Positions 1 through 5,517 of a stretch of 7,856 bases of DNA are shown here, piece by piece. Position 1 is the stretch's first letter. Every line of letters begins with the position of its first letter. The translations under genes were made by a program, and so were the position numbers. Location of the stretch: contig JAHELQ010000238.1 in assembly GCA_024644125.1 (NCBI GenBank), forward strand, positions 1 through 7,856. Reading direction: 5' to 3'. Below the pieces are notes generated by a model that did not search any database, was not told the origin of the DNA, and saw only the letters and a list, made by a program, of their open reading frames with translations. The stretch comes from Candidatus Aminicenantota bacterium. GTDB taxonomy: Bacteria; Acidobacteriota; Aminicenantia; UBA2199.

Positions 1-476
1 AAATCGCCGTGTGCCAGATTGTAGGGGAACCAGGGGAGATAGAGGCTGATCTCCGTCCATTCTTTGGTGACGATATTGGCGGACCAATCGGACCACTTGG
101 TGATGTAGCCGTCGTATTCAATCGTGAATTGGGTGGATTGCCCGGCGGCCAGCGGTTGATTGAGCTCCAGCTCCAGGAGTCGTCCCATGGAGAAGTAGGG
201 GATCGGCGACGGCGTCTCTTTATCAAAGCGGAAGGAGGCGATGGCGGGACCGGTGCAGGATTTGATCTCCATCTGGCGGTGCAGGTAAAACGAGAGTTTC
301 GTAGTGTCTCCTTTGGGCTGGACAAAACGGATCAGGGCGGAGACGCTCAAATATTGAGCCTCCGGTTCCAGTTGCAACCGGATGGAATAGTGCGCGGGGT
401 CGGCGGCATGGACGTTTAGACAGAGGGTTGTTATGATGGCTACGAGCGTCAGGCGTTTCATGAGACGTTTTTTCAT
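1..476 (-). CDS. Exported protein resembling the N-terminal domain of M1 metallopeptidases (3' part outside window)
   Basis: This frame is open from the ATG at 476 down to base 1, giving 158 visible residues with no stop, so the gene continues to the left of the window. The start is chosen because AGGAG lies 5 bases upstream (482-486); a second in-frame ATG at 461 would be too far from it. The N-terminus is a classic signal peptide: a basic start (MKKRLMKR), a hydrophobic core (LTLVAIITTLCL) and a likely cleavage at VHA^AD near residue 24, so the product is exported. The rest is beta-rich, with an 'HYSIRLQLEP' opening strand, a later 'LELELNQPLAAGQ' strand and 'FTIEYDG', then an aromatic stretch 'LYLPWFPYN'. 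This pattern is like the saddle-shaped N-terminal domain of M1 aminopeptidases. The zinc motifs (GxMEN, HExxH) would lie outside the window, so enzymatic activity cannot be judged. A non-catalytic M1-like protein or another beta-sandwich protein remains possible. Confidence 0.7.
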   Translation of the reverse strand, partial: MKKRLMKRLTLVAIITTLCLNVHAADPAHYSIRLQLEPEAQYLSVSALIRFVQPKGDTTKLSFYLHRQMEIKSCTGPAIASFRFDKETPSPIPYFSMGRLLELELNQPLAAGQSTQFTIEYDGYITKWSDWSANIVTKEWTEISLYLPWFPYNLAHGD

Positions 477-503
477 GTGATCTCCTCTTGCTTGAAAATG
501 GTT

Positions 504-527
504 CAGGTTTATAGGATGTCAAACCTG
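504..527. repeat. Inverted repeat in the divergent intergenic region (possible operator)
   Basis: CAGGTTT (504-510) and AAACCTG (521-527) are perfect 7-base reverse complements separated by 10 bases. The dyad lies 28-51 bases upstream of the minus-strand ATG at 476. On the minus strand a TATAAA (513-508) straddles one arm, and TTGACA hexamers sit at 522-517 and 541-536, but none is at standard spacing to it, so no minus-strand promoter can be assigned confidently. The heptamer ATGTCAA occurs twice (516-522, 535-541). An operator or a leader hairpin are both possible; function is inferred from position only. Confidence 0.35.
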
Positions 528-590
528 GAGGTAAATGTCAAGGTTGTTGCGCGTGAACGCGAGAATCTTGTTTTTTTTTTATCGGTGGTG

Positions 591-599
591 TGGTAAGAT
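591..599 (+). promoter_or_regulatory. Possible extended -10 promoter for the Ntn-hydrolase gene
   Basis: TGGTAAGAT reads as an extended -10 element (TGn followed by TAAGAT, 4 of 6 matches to consensus). No good -35 exists at 17 bases, but ten T residues (571-580) precede it and TTGTTT (568-573) lies 20 bases upstream. Transcription would begin near 606, which leaves only the ATG at 622 and its ribosome binding site in the transcript and would exclude the upstream ATG at 535. Confidence 0.35.
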
Positions 600-621
600 G
601 AATAACCTGGAGATCAACATC

Positions 622-1827
622 ATGAAGAGAAAAATCGAAATTATCGCGATATTTGTCGCGCTGTTGGGAATTGTTTTATCCGGTGCGTTTTCCGGCGTAA
701 TCGACGCCTGCACCACAGTGATAATCGGGCCGAAAGCCTCTGCCACCGGCGAGCCGATGCTCTGGAAAAACAGGGACACTGATTTTTTGTCAAACAAGGT
801 GGTGTTTGTGGATGAAACGCCCTACAAATATCTGGCGTTGGTAAATTCCGAAGAGACCTCGGGCCGTTTTGTGTATGCCGGCCTCAACGAATCAGGCTTC
901 GGGATTATGAACTCCATGGCCTACAATTTGCCGAAAAAGTCTTCGGAGATGCAGGACCTGGAAGGCGTCATCATGGCGGCTGCGTTGCGCACCTGCCGGA
1001 CAGTGGATGATTTTGAGACGTTCTTGAAGAATAATCTGGGCGAAAGTCTGGGGAGTTGGGCTAATTTCGGCGTTATCGACGGCGCAGGGCAGGCGGTGAT
1101 TTTCGAGGTGCACAATCATGGGTATCACAAACTGGACGCCGCCCAGAGCCAGCGCCATTATCTGGTGAATGCCAATTTCTCCCGCAGTGGGGAACAGGGG
1201 ACAGGTGCCGGGTATTTGCGCTTCGACCGGGCCAGCCAGTTGTTTGCCGCCATCGCGCCCGGAGCTGTCACGCATTCCCACATCCTGCATATCATTAGCC
1301 GCGACTTTGGCCATACATTGTTGAATCATCCGTCGCTCGACCAACTCAAAGGATTCTCGGAGCAGACGCCAGTGTGGCTCCAGACCACCGATACATTGGA
1401 CCGCAATTTTACGTCCGCGGCGGTCGTCATCACCGGTAAAAAGCCGGGAGACGAAGATTCCCTCGCCTGTATGTGGGTGATATTGGGCGAACCGCTCACA
1501 TCCGTCGCCCTGCCCCTCTGGGTAGAGGCGGGTGTCGTCCCCGACGCGTTGCATCGAGGCGAGACGGCTCCCTTATGCCAGGAGGCGTTGCGGATAAAGA
1601 AGATCTTGCGGCCATATGACGAACCTGACAAAAAGAATTATATTCGGCTCACCAGTCTGGATAACAAAGAGGGCACAGGTTTTTTGCCTGTAATCAAGAA
1701 GATCGAGCGACAGATCTTCGACGCTACGGCTACTTTTGTCAAGAGACGCCGTTCGCCCCGCGAGCTGGAACTCTTTCAGAACGAGATGGCGGAGAGCGCG
1801 CTCAAGACATTGCAAAAGATCCGGTAA
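622..1827 (+). CDS. Exported C45-type / choloylglycine-hydrolase-like Ntn hydrolase
   Basis: The product is 401 residues and resembles the peptidase C45 and acyl-coenzyme A:6-aminopenicillanate acyltransferase-like branch of N-terminal-nucleophile hydrolases, which cut linear amides with an N-terminal cysteine. The sequence opens with a signal peptide (MKRK, then a hydrophobic core to about residue 28) running directly into DAC-TTVIIGPKA; Cys30 is the expected nucleophile. Then come a WKNRD motif (residues 48-52), with the Arg-Asp usual after the nucleophile strand, and 'YAGLNESGFGIMNS' (85-98), typical of the family. The C-terminus is a basic then helical tail. The open frame extends up to an ATG at 535, but 622 is preferred: GGAG lies at 609-612, 9 bases upstream, and the signal peptide begins there; the extra 29 residues look nothing like the family. 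An ATG at 598 is a less likely alternative. Substrate cannot be predicted: peptides, acyl amides and beta-lactam-like compounds are all seen in relatives. The gene stands alone between a divergent and a convergent neighbour. Confidence 0.8.
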   Translation: MKRKIEIIAIFVALLGIVLSGAFSGVIDACTTVIIGPKASATGEPMLWKNRDTDFLSNKVVFVDETPYKYLALVNSEETSGRFVYAGLNESGFGIMNSMAYNLPKKSSEMQDLEGVIMAAALRTCRTVDDFETFLKNNLGESLGSWANFGVIDGAGQAVIFEVHNHGYHKLDAAQSQRHYLVNANFSRSGEQGTGAGYLRFDRASQLFAAIAPGAVTHSHILHIISRDFGHTLLNHPSLDQLKGFSEQTPVWLQTTDTLDRNFTSAAVVITGKKPGDEDSLACMWVILGEPLTSVALPLWVEAGVVPDALHRGETAPLCQEALRIKKILRPYDEPDKKNYIRLTSLDNKEGTGFLPVIKKIERQIFDATATFVKRRRSPRELELFQNEMAESALKTLQKIR

Positions 1828-1904
1828 TACGCTTAGCCGGATTAATTCAGAAATTACGTTATTAAAATGTTTTCCGGTCGGATGTAATTTGTAAGATTTA
1901 CGTT

Positions 1905-3989
1905 CTAATCGCCGGAGCCGTTGAGTACGATGTCGATGGCGCGGGAGAGGTCGGAAATTTTGATGGGTTTTTGTATCACTTTGTGGAATCCGGTTTCCCG
2001 CAGGGTTTCATCGTCGTTTTCAGAGAAGGCGGTGATGGCGATCACTTTGTGTTTCAAATAAAGAAAATTTTTCTTGATCTCCTCCATCAAGGTGATACCG
2101 TCCATTTCCGGCATTTTTATGTCTGTGATCACCAACGAGACCTGGTGTTGTTGCAGCAACCGTAGAGCCTCTTTGCCGTTGGTGGCTTCCAGAAGGCCGT
2201 AGCCCAGGTGTTGTTCCAGGATGTTGCGCATCATGTTACGCACCTCGTTGTGATCCTCCACCAACAACAGCAACTCCCCCTGGCCGCGGGTGACGTTGTG
2301 GTCGTAGATCTCCACCGGATGGACTTCGAGGCTTTCATACCAGGGAATATAGATGCTCATGACCGTGCCCTTGCTGATCTGGGAATCGACGCCGATATAC
2401 CCTTTCATTTCCTCCACGATCCGTTTTACGATCGAGAGCCCGAGCCCGGTACCTTTGCCCTTTTTCCCTTTGGAGACAAAGGGTTTGAATATTTCCCGCA
2501 GCATCGATTCTTCGATGCCCACTCCGGTGTCCTTAATGCGCAAACATACATAAGAGCCGGGTTTGATGGCGGTATTCTGGTGGTATTGTTTCTCTTCGAA
2601 GTCCGCGTTAGCGGTTTCGATGACAATGGTACCTCCGCAGGGCATTGATTCTTTGGCGTTGATCACCAGGTTCATGGCCACCTGGCTGATTTTTTCGCGG
2701 TTTCCTTTGAAGGGATAGAGATTGGGATCCAGGCGGATTTCCAGTTTGACGTTTTCGCCCGCCACCTGGGTCAGAATTTCATCCCAATCGGTGATAAATT
2801 TATTCAAATCAATCGTTTCCAGCGGGGTTTCCTCGTTGCGGGTGAAGGAGAGGAGTTGTCTCACCAATCCGGCGCCGTTTTGGGAGGCCTGGATGATGGC
2901 TTTGACATATTTTTTTAGGTCGTGATCGTTATCCGAGATACTGAATTCCATTAGTTGGGCGTTTCCCAGGATAGTGGAGAGGATATTGTTGTAGTCGTGG
3001 GCGATACTTCCTACCAGTGTGCCGATGGTTTCGATCTTTTGCAGTTTGTGGAATTCCGCCTCTGTTTTGCGCAGAATTTCTTCGGTGCGCTTCCGTTCGA
3101 TGGCGGTGGCGATTTGCTGCGACACAAACATCAGGATCTCTTTTTCCTTCTCGGTATATTGAACTTCGTCGCAATAGCTTTGAACCACCAATGCTCCGAA
3201 CGTTTCTTCGGAAGAGGTTTTTAATGGAATTCCCAACCAGTACGCGCAATCGCTGCCGATCAGCTCGATATTGTGTTCCGATTCGAACCGATGCGTCGTT
3301 TCCCTTGTCAAGAGAAGGGGATTGCCGGTACGGAAGACATGTTCCGTCAGCCCTTGCCCCATGCGCCGGGACCTATGGGGCGGGTCTTTCTGATCGATGA
3401 AATAGGGGAACTCGATCATCTCGTTTTTGCGGTCGTACAATGCGATATACAAGTTGTTGATCTCTACCAATTCCGCCAATAACTGGTGGATTGCCCTGAA
3501 TAGTTGGTTTAGGTCGCGGGAGGAGCTGGTCTTTTCACTGATGCGGAATATGACCGATTGCAAATGCTCCGCTTGTTTTCGGTCCGATATATCGGTGACG
3601 ACGGTCACTACCCGGGATATTTCGTCGCCGTCCATGATAGGGATTTTGCGGGTTTCGGTGGAGATTTTATTGGAGTTGACAATCGAGGTTTCCTGGGTGA
3701 CCGATACTTCCCCGGTGGAAAAAACCGATGCGTATTCATATTTTTCCCTATCGCCGATAAATGGGAAGATATCGGTCAGTTTCCGGCCGATGATGCGTTC
3801 GACTTCCAGATCCTGTTTGTGGCACCACTTGGTGAATCCTTTGTTGAAAAGGGTGATTCGCAATTCACGGTCAACTACATATATCAGGGAATCGATGGCG
3901 TCGATGGTGGTGCGGTACAATAGTTCGGTGGTGGTAACAGAACTGAGCCCCTCTATCGAACTGCTCGCTATGCTATGCGGCGAATCCAT
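1905..3989 (-). CDS. Soluble hybrid sensor histidine kinase: PAS-GAF-HisKA-HATPase-receiver
   Basis: This 694-residue protein should autophosphorylate on histidine and pass the phosphate to its own receiver. In order it has a PAS domain (about 24-137, ending in the typical 'VVTDISDRKQAE'), a GAF domain (about 145-298), a short coiled linker (300-315), and a HisKA domain with the H-box 'GSIAHDYNN' (His331). The ATPase domain carries the N-box around Asn440-Asn444, the G1 box DTGVGI (487-492) and the G2 box GTGLGLS (513-519). The C-terminal receiver (570-690) is complete: acidic Glu578-Asp579, phospho-acceptor Asp623 in 'ITDIKMPEMDG', Thr653 and Lys674. No membrane segment or signal peptide is visible, so it senses a cytoplasmic or diffusible cue. 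The 'HDYNN' H-box is of the NtrB-like kind often seen in PAS-rich kinases. The ATG at 3989 is supported by GGAG (3995-3998) 5 bases upstream. No response regulator with an output domain lies next to it, so its target is unknown. The ligands of PAS and GAF cannot be read from the sequence. Confidence 0.93.
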   Translation of the reverse strand: MDSPHSIASSSIEGLSSVTTTELLYRTTIDAIDSLIYVVDRELRITLFNKGFTKWCHKQDLEVERIIGRKLTDIFPFIGDREKYEYASVFSTGEVSVTQETSIVNSNKISTETRKIPIMDGDEISRVVTVVTDISDRKQAEHLQSVIFRISEKTSSSRDLNQLFRAIHQLLAELVEINNLYIALYDRKNEMIEFPYFIDQKDPPHRSRRMGQGLTEHVFRTGNPLLLTRETTHRFESEHNIELIGSDCAYWLGIPLKTSSEETFGALVVQSYCDEVQYTEKEKEILMFVSQQIATAIERKRTEEILRKTEAEFHKLQKIETIGTLVGSIAHDYNNILSTILGNAQLMEFSISDNDHDLKKYVKAIIQASQNGAGLVRQLLSFTRNEETPLETIDLNKFITDWDEILTQVAGENVKLEIRLDPNLYPFKGNREKISQVAMNLVINAKESMPCGGTIVIETANADFEEKQYHQNTAIKPGSYVCLRIKDTGVGIEESMLREIFKPFVSKGKKGKGTGLGLSIVKRIVEEMKGYIGVDSQISKGTVMSIYIPWYESLEVHPVEIYDHNVTRGQGELLLLVEDHNEVRNMMRNILEQHLGYGLLEATNGKEALRLLQQHQVSLVITDIKMPEMDGITLMEEIKKNFLYLKHKVIAITAFSENDDETLRETGFHKVIQKPIKISDLSRAIDIVLNGSGD

Positions 3990-4042
3990 ATGTACTCCGG
4001 TTATTCATATTAATCTTCACTATGCCAGGTAATCAATGATTT

Positions 4043-4072
4043 ATAATATCGAATGATTGTAGTTCATATTAT
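4043..4072. repeat. AT-rich inverted repeat around the kinase transcription start
   Basis: ATAATAT (4043-4049) and ATATTAT (4066-4072) are perfect reverse complements separated by 16 bases. The right arm overlaps the -10 of the predicted kinase promoter, and the expected start (near 4061) falls between the arms. A related word, TTCATATTA, occurs at 4063-4071 and again at 4004-4012 in the leader. The region is very AT-rich, so chance pairing is a real possibility; an operator role is speculative. Confidence 0.25.
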
Positions 4073-4096
4073 CGTGAAAATAAAAAATAAAGTCAA
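4068..4096 (-). promoter_or_regulatory. Sigma70-type promoter of the hybrid kinase gene
   Basis: Read on the minus strand, TTGACT (4096-4091, 5 of 6 to consensus) is followed by a 17-base spacer and GATAAT (4073-4068, 5 of 6). Transcription is expected near 4061, giving a leader of about 70 bases before the ATG at 3989. The -35 hexamer lies partly inside the perfect 10-base palindrome CAATTAATTG (4094-4103), which could be a protein binding site. Confidence 0.6.
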
Positions 4097-4117
4097 TTAA
4101 TTGTAACATTTAATTTT

Positions 4118-4133
4118 AGAAAAAATTTTTTCT
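4118..4133. repeat. Perfect 16-base AT palindrome between divergent promoters
   Basis: AGAAAAAATTTTTTCT is a perfect palindrome with no spacer. It lies between the -35 of the kinase promoter (4091-4096, minus strand) and the -35 of the small membrane-protein gene (4153-4158, plus strand). Without a loop or GC-rich stem it is unlikely to be a terminator. An A-tract/T-tract like this can bend DNA or bind a nucleoid protein; this is inference. Confidence 0.4.
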
Positions 4134-4152
4134 GAGGGTGAAGATCTTGCTG

Positions 4153-4182
4153 TTGGAATAATTTTTTTGTTTATGATATAGT
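4153..4182 (+). promoter_or_regulatory. Likely promoter of the 96-residue membrane-protein gene
   Basis: TTGGAA (4153-4158, 4 of 6 matches) and TATAGT (4177-4182, 5 of 6) are separated by 18 bases. The expected start near 4189 lies only about 14 bases before the ATG, just upstream of the ribosome binding site AGGAAGG (4192-4198). An alternative pair, TTGCTG with TATGAT, has a 19-base spacer and is weaker. Confidence 0.42.
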
Positions 4183-4202
4183 TAAATATTCAGGAAGGTA
4201 AA

Positions 4203-4493
4203 ATGAAAAAAATCAGTTGGTTAACGGTGTTTACCTTGTTGGCGATCACAAGTAGCGCCATTCGTATTGTCTATTTGTTTTTAATCGATTTATTTAAATT
4301 TCCCGAAGATTTTCTGGCATATATCGATTACACTATTATTGGATTGATGATTTTGATTCTTATATTCTGGCTTGATTACCGGCAAAAGCAGGCGAAAAAG
4401 CAGGTGTGGTTGCGGGCGGAAATGGAAGCGAAACGGCGTGAAGATTTTCAAGCCGCTGTGTCGAGCCAGAAAGATGAGGCGAAAGAATCGTGA
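4203..4493 (+). CDS. Small protein with two membrane segments, function unknown
   Basis: I do not recognise this 96-residue protein. It has two hydrophobic stretches, about residues 6-30 (rich in L, I, V, T, with one Arg) and 40-57 ('YTIIGLMILILIFWL'), separated by a short acidic-aromatic turn (KFPEDF). A highly charged tail (about 58-96) follows, beginning RQKQAKKQ and likely helical. By the positive-inside rule a hairpin with both ends in the cytoplasm is the simplest topology. The start at 4203 is supported by AGGAAGG (4192-4198) just upstream and the promoter-like pair at 4153-4182. The first segment could also be read as an uncleaved signal anchor; no cleavage site stands out. The gene is divergent from the hybrid kinase and 94 bases ahead of the RES gene, which seems to have its own promoter, so an operon with RES is possible but not required. 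Confidence 0.72.
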   Translation: MKKISWLTVFTLLAITSSAIRIVYLFLIDLFKFPEDFLAYIDYTIIGLMILILIFWLDYRQKQAKKQVWLRAEMEAKRREDFQAAVSSQKDEAKES

Positions 4494-4522
4494 AGGGAGA
4501 GCGGTTGGAATAGCTGAATTTA

Positions 4523-4551
4523 TTGACAGTAGCCGCAAATGGTATTACTAT
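4523..4551 (+). promoter_or_regulatory. Near-consensus promoter of the RES-domain gene
   Basis: A perfect TTGACA (4523-4528) is followed by a 17-base spacer and TACTAT (4546-4551, 4 of 6 matches). Transcription should start near 4558, about 30 bases before the ATG at 4588. This promoter lies after the stop of the upstream gene, so the RES gene can be transcribed independently of it. Confidence 0.55.
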
Positions 4552-4560
4552 TGATAGTAA
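4545..4560. promoter_or_regulatory. Inverted repeat covering the RES -10 and start site (candidate operator)
   Basis: TTACTAT (4545-4551) and ATAGTAA (4554-4560) are perfect 7-base reverse complements around a 2-base centre, TG. The left arm contains the -10 hexamer and the right arm the expected transcription start, so a dimeric protein bound here would block RNA polymerase. Toxin-antitoxin promoters are commonly repressed through such dyads by the antitoxin, but no DNA-binding antitoxin is encoded next door, so the binder is unknown. Confidence 0.5.
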
Positions 4561-4587
4561 ATAGGAAATATAAGGAGAAATCCCACG

Positions 4588-5055
4588 ATGCTGACCTATT
4601 GTATAACGACCGGGCGGCAGAATACGGATCTCAGCGGTATGAATAAAAGCCTTTCCGGCGGACGCTGGAATCACAAGGGAACGCCGGCCCTCTACACATC
4701 CACCTCCCGTTCGCTGGCGCTTCTAGAATTTCTTCTGGGACGGCCGTCGATCTCGGAGAATCCCGGGGACGTGTACACGGTTACTATCGAGATTCCGGAT
4801 ATCGCCTCGATGACATTGGTGTCGGTGATGGATTTGCCCGGTCATTGGCAGAATGAACCACCGCCGGCGCAATTGGCCGATATTGGAACCCGATGGGCCA
4901 AATCCCGAAGCACTCTTCTGTTGCATGTGCCTTCGACTATGATTCCCCAGGAGTTCAATGTTCTGGTCAATCCGGAACACCCGCAGATGGTCGAGGTCTC
5001 TGTGGTGGACAGCGAAGCAGTGAGTCACATCGGGCGGTTGTTGTATTTACAGTAG
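4588..5055 (+). CDS. RES-domain protein (NAD-degrading toxin family)
   Basis: The 155-residue product is a single RES domain over its whole length, the usual size. The family signature is clear: DLSG (14-17), GGRWN (24-28) with Arg26, 'PALYTSTSRSLALLE' (33-47) with Tyr36 and Glu47, a 'RWAKSRSTLLLHVPS' block (102-116), and NVLVNPEHP (124-132). The Arg, Tyr, Glu and Ser-block positions are those associated with the NAD-binding site in characterised RES toxins (the Xre-RES and MbcTA systems), which deplete NAD+ and arrest growth. Ribosome binding site AAGGAG (4572-4577) lies 10 bases before the ATG. RES toxins normally sit just downstream of an Xre/DUF2384 antitoxin gene; here the upstream neighbour is a two-segment membrane protein and the downstream neighbour is convergent pgpA, so the usual partner is missing. 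The N-terminus 'YCITTGRQN' departs from the more common 'YRI...KYANDLSG' form. It may be an orphan toxin, a detoxified relative, or paired with an unrelated or distant antitoxin. The 3' end overlaps the pgpA stop by 9 bases, tail to tail. Confidence 0.88.
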   Translation: MLTYCITTGRQNTDLSGMNKSLSGGRWNHKGTPALYTSTSRSLALLEFLLGRPSISENPGDVYTVTIEIPDIASMTLVSVMDLPGHWQNEPPPAQLADIGTRWAKSRSTLLLHVPSTMIPQEFNVLVNPEHPQMVEVSVVDSEAVSHIGRLLYLQ

Positions 5056-5517
5056 ATTCGGCCAGAAGCGCATGATCAGATGGATGACAGCCAGGGCGTA
5101 AAGGCCGGCCAAAATGTCGTCCGCCATAATTCCAAATCCCCCTTTTATTTTTTTATCCGCGATATTCACTGGAAAGGGTTTGAGAATGTCGAAAAAGCGG
5201 AACAGTAAAAATCCCGCGATATAATGCCCGATTGAATAGGGCACCAGCAATAGCGATACCATCTGCCCGGCTACTTCGTCGATCACCACCGGACGGGGGT
5301 CTTTTTTGCCGAAGTGCTCTTCTCCCACCGATGCCGCCGGAATGCCGACGATAAAAATGATGACGATGGCGACGATCTGTACTACCAACGATGGGTGCAA
5401 ATATGTGTTGGCAGCGTAAAACACCGCTGTCGTGACCAGAGAGGCCAGGGTTCCGGGGGCAATGGGGAATCTGCCGATATTGAAAAATGTAGCCAATAGT
5501 ACTCCGAATTTTTTCAT
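5047..5517 (-). CDS. pgpA: Phosphatidylglycerophosphatase A
   Basis: This inner-membrane enzyme removes the phosphate from phosphatidylglycerol phosphate, the last step of phosphatidylglycerol synthesis. At 156 residues it has the family's normal length. Diagnostic blocks are 'GRFPIAPGTLAS' (15-26), 'KKDPRPVVIDEVAGQ' (71-85, with the acidic Asp80-Glu81 pair expected at the metal site), 'FRFFDILKPFP' (106-116) and 'GGFGIMADDILAG' (126-138). Hydrophobic segments lie at about 27-60 (probably two), 86-105 and 134-150. The ATG at 5517 overlaps the rimO stop in an ATGA, and GGAG lies 7 bases upstream within the rimO end, so translation is probably coupled. Its stop overlaps that of the convergent RES gene by 9 bases. 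No promoter of its own is seen; it should be transcribed with rimO. Confidence 0.95.
   Translation of the reverse strand: MKKFGVLLATFFNIGRFPIAPGTLASLVTTAVFYAANTYLHPSLVVQIVAIVIIFIVGIPAASVGEEHFGKKDPRPVVIDEVAGQMVSLLLVPYSIGHYIAGFLLFRFFDILKPFPVNIADKKIKGGFGIMADDILAGLYALAVIHLIMRFWPNLL

Noticed and set aside
9..419. Plus-strand open frame at the left edge
   Set aside because: It is opposite an open minus-strand frame with a signal peptide and ribosome binding site; its Gly/Asp-rich sequence resembles no family.
535..621. N-terminal extension of the Ntn hydrolase from the ATG at 535
   Set aside because: It adds 29 residues (including a run of Phe from the poly-T tract) ahead of a clear signal peptide; a good ribosome binding site lies before 622, and the likely promoter lies downstream of 535.
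892..1554. Minus-strand open frame opposite the Ntn hydrolase
   Set aside because: No family resemblance; the plus strand encodes a coherent protein with signal peptide and motif order.
1828..1904. Rho-independent terminator between the convergent hydrolase and kinase genes
   Set aside because: Only weak pairings exist (for example AAATTAC with GTAATTT around a loop of more than 20 bases) and no GC stem followed by a T-run in either direction.
3427..4032. Plus-strand open frame opposite the PAS/GAF part of the kinase
   Set aside because: It has Ser/Arg-rich shadow composition, and the minus strand encodes recognisable PAS and GAF domains.
4118..4133. Terminator at the AT palindrome
   Set aside because: It has no loop, no GC stem, and lies between two divergent promoters where no transcript is expected to end.
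4372..4554. Short plus-strand frame of 60 codons before the RES gene, as a possible antitoxin
   Set aside because: It mostly overlaps the membrane-protein gene in another frame, is Arg/Lys-rich without a fold signature, lacks a ribosome binding site and ends inside the RES promoter dyad.
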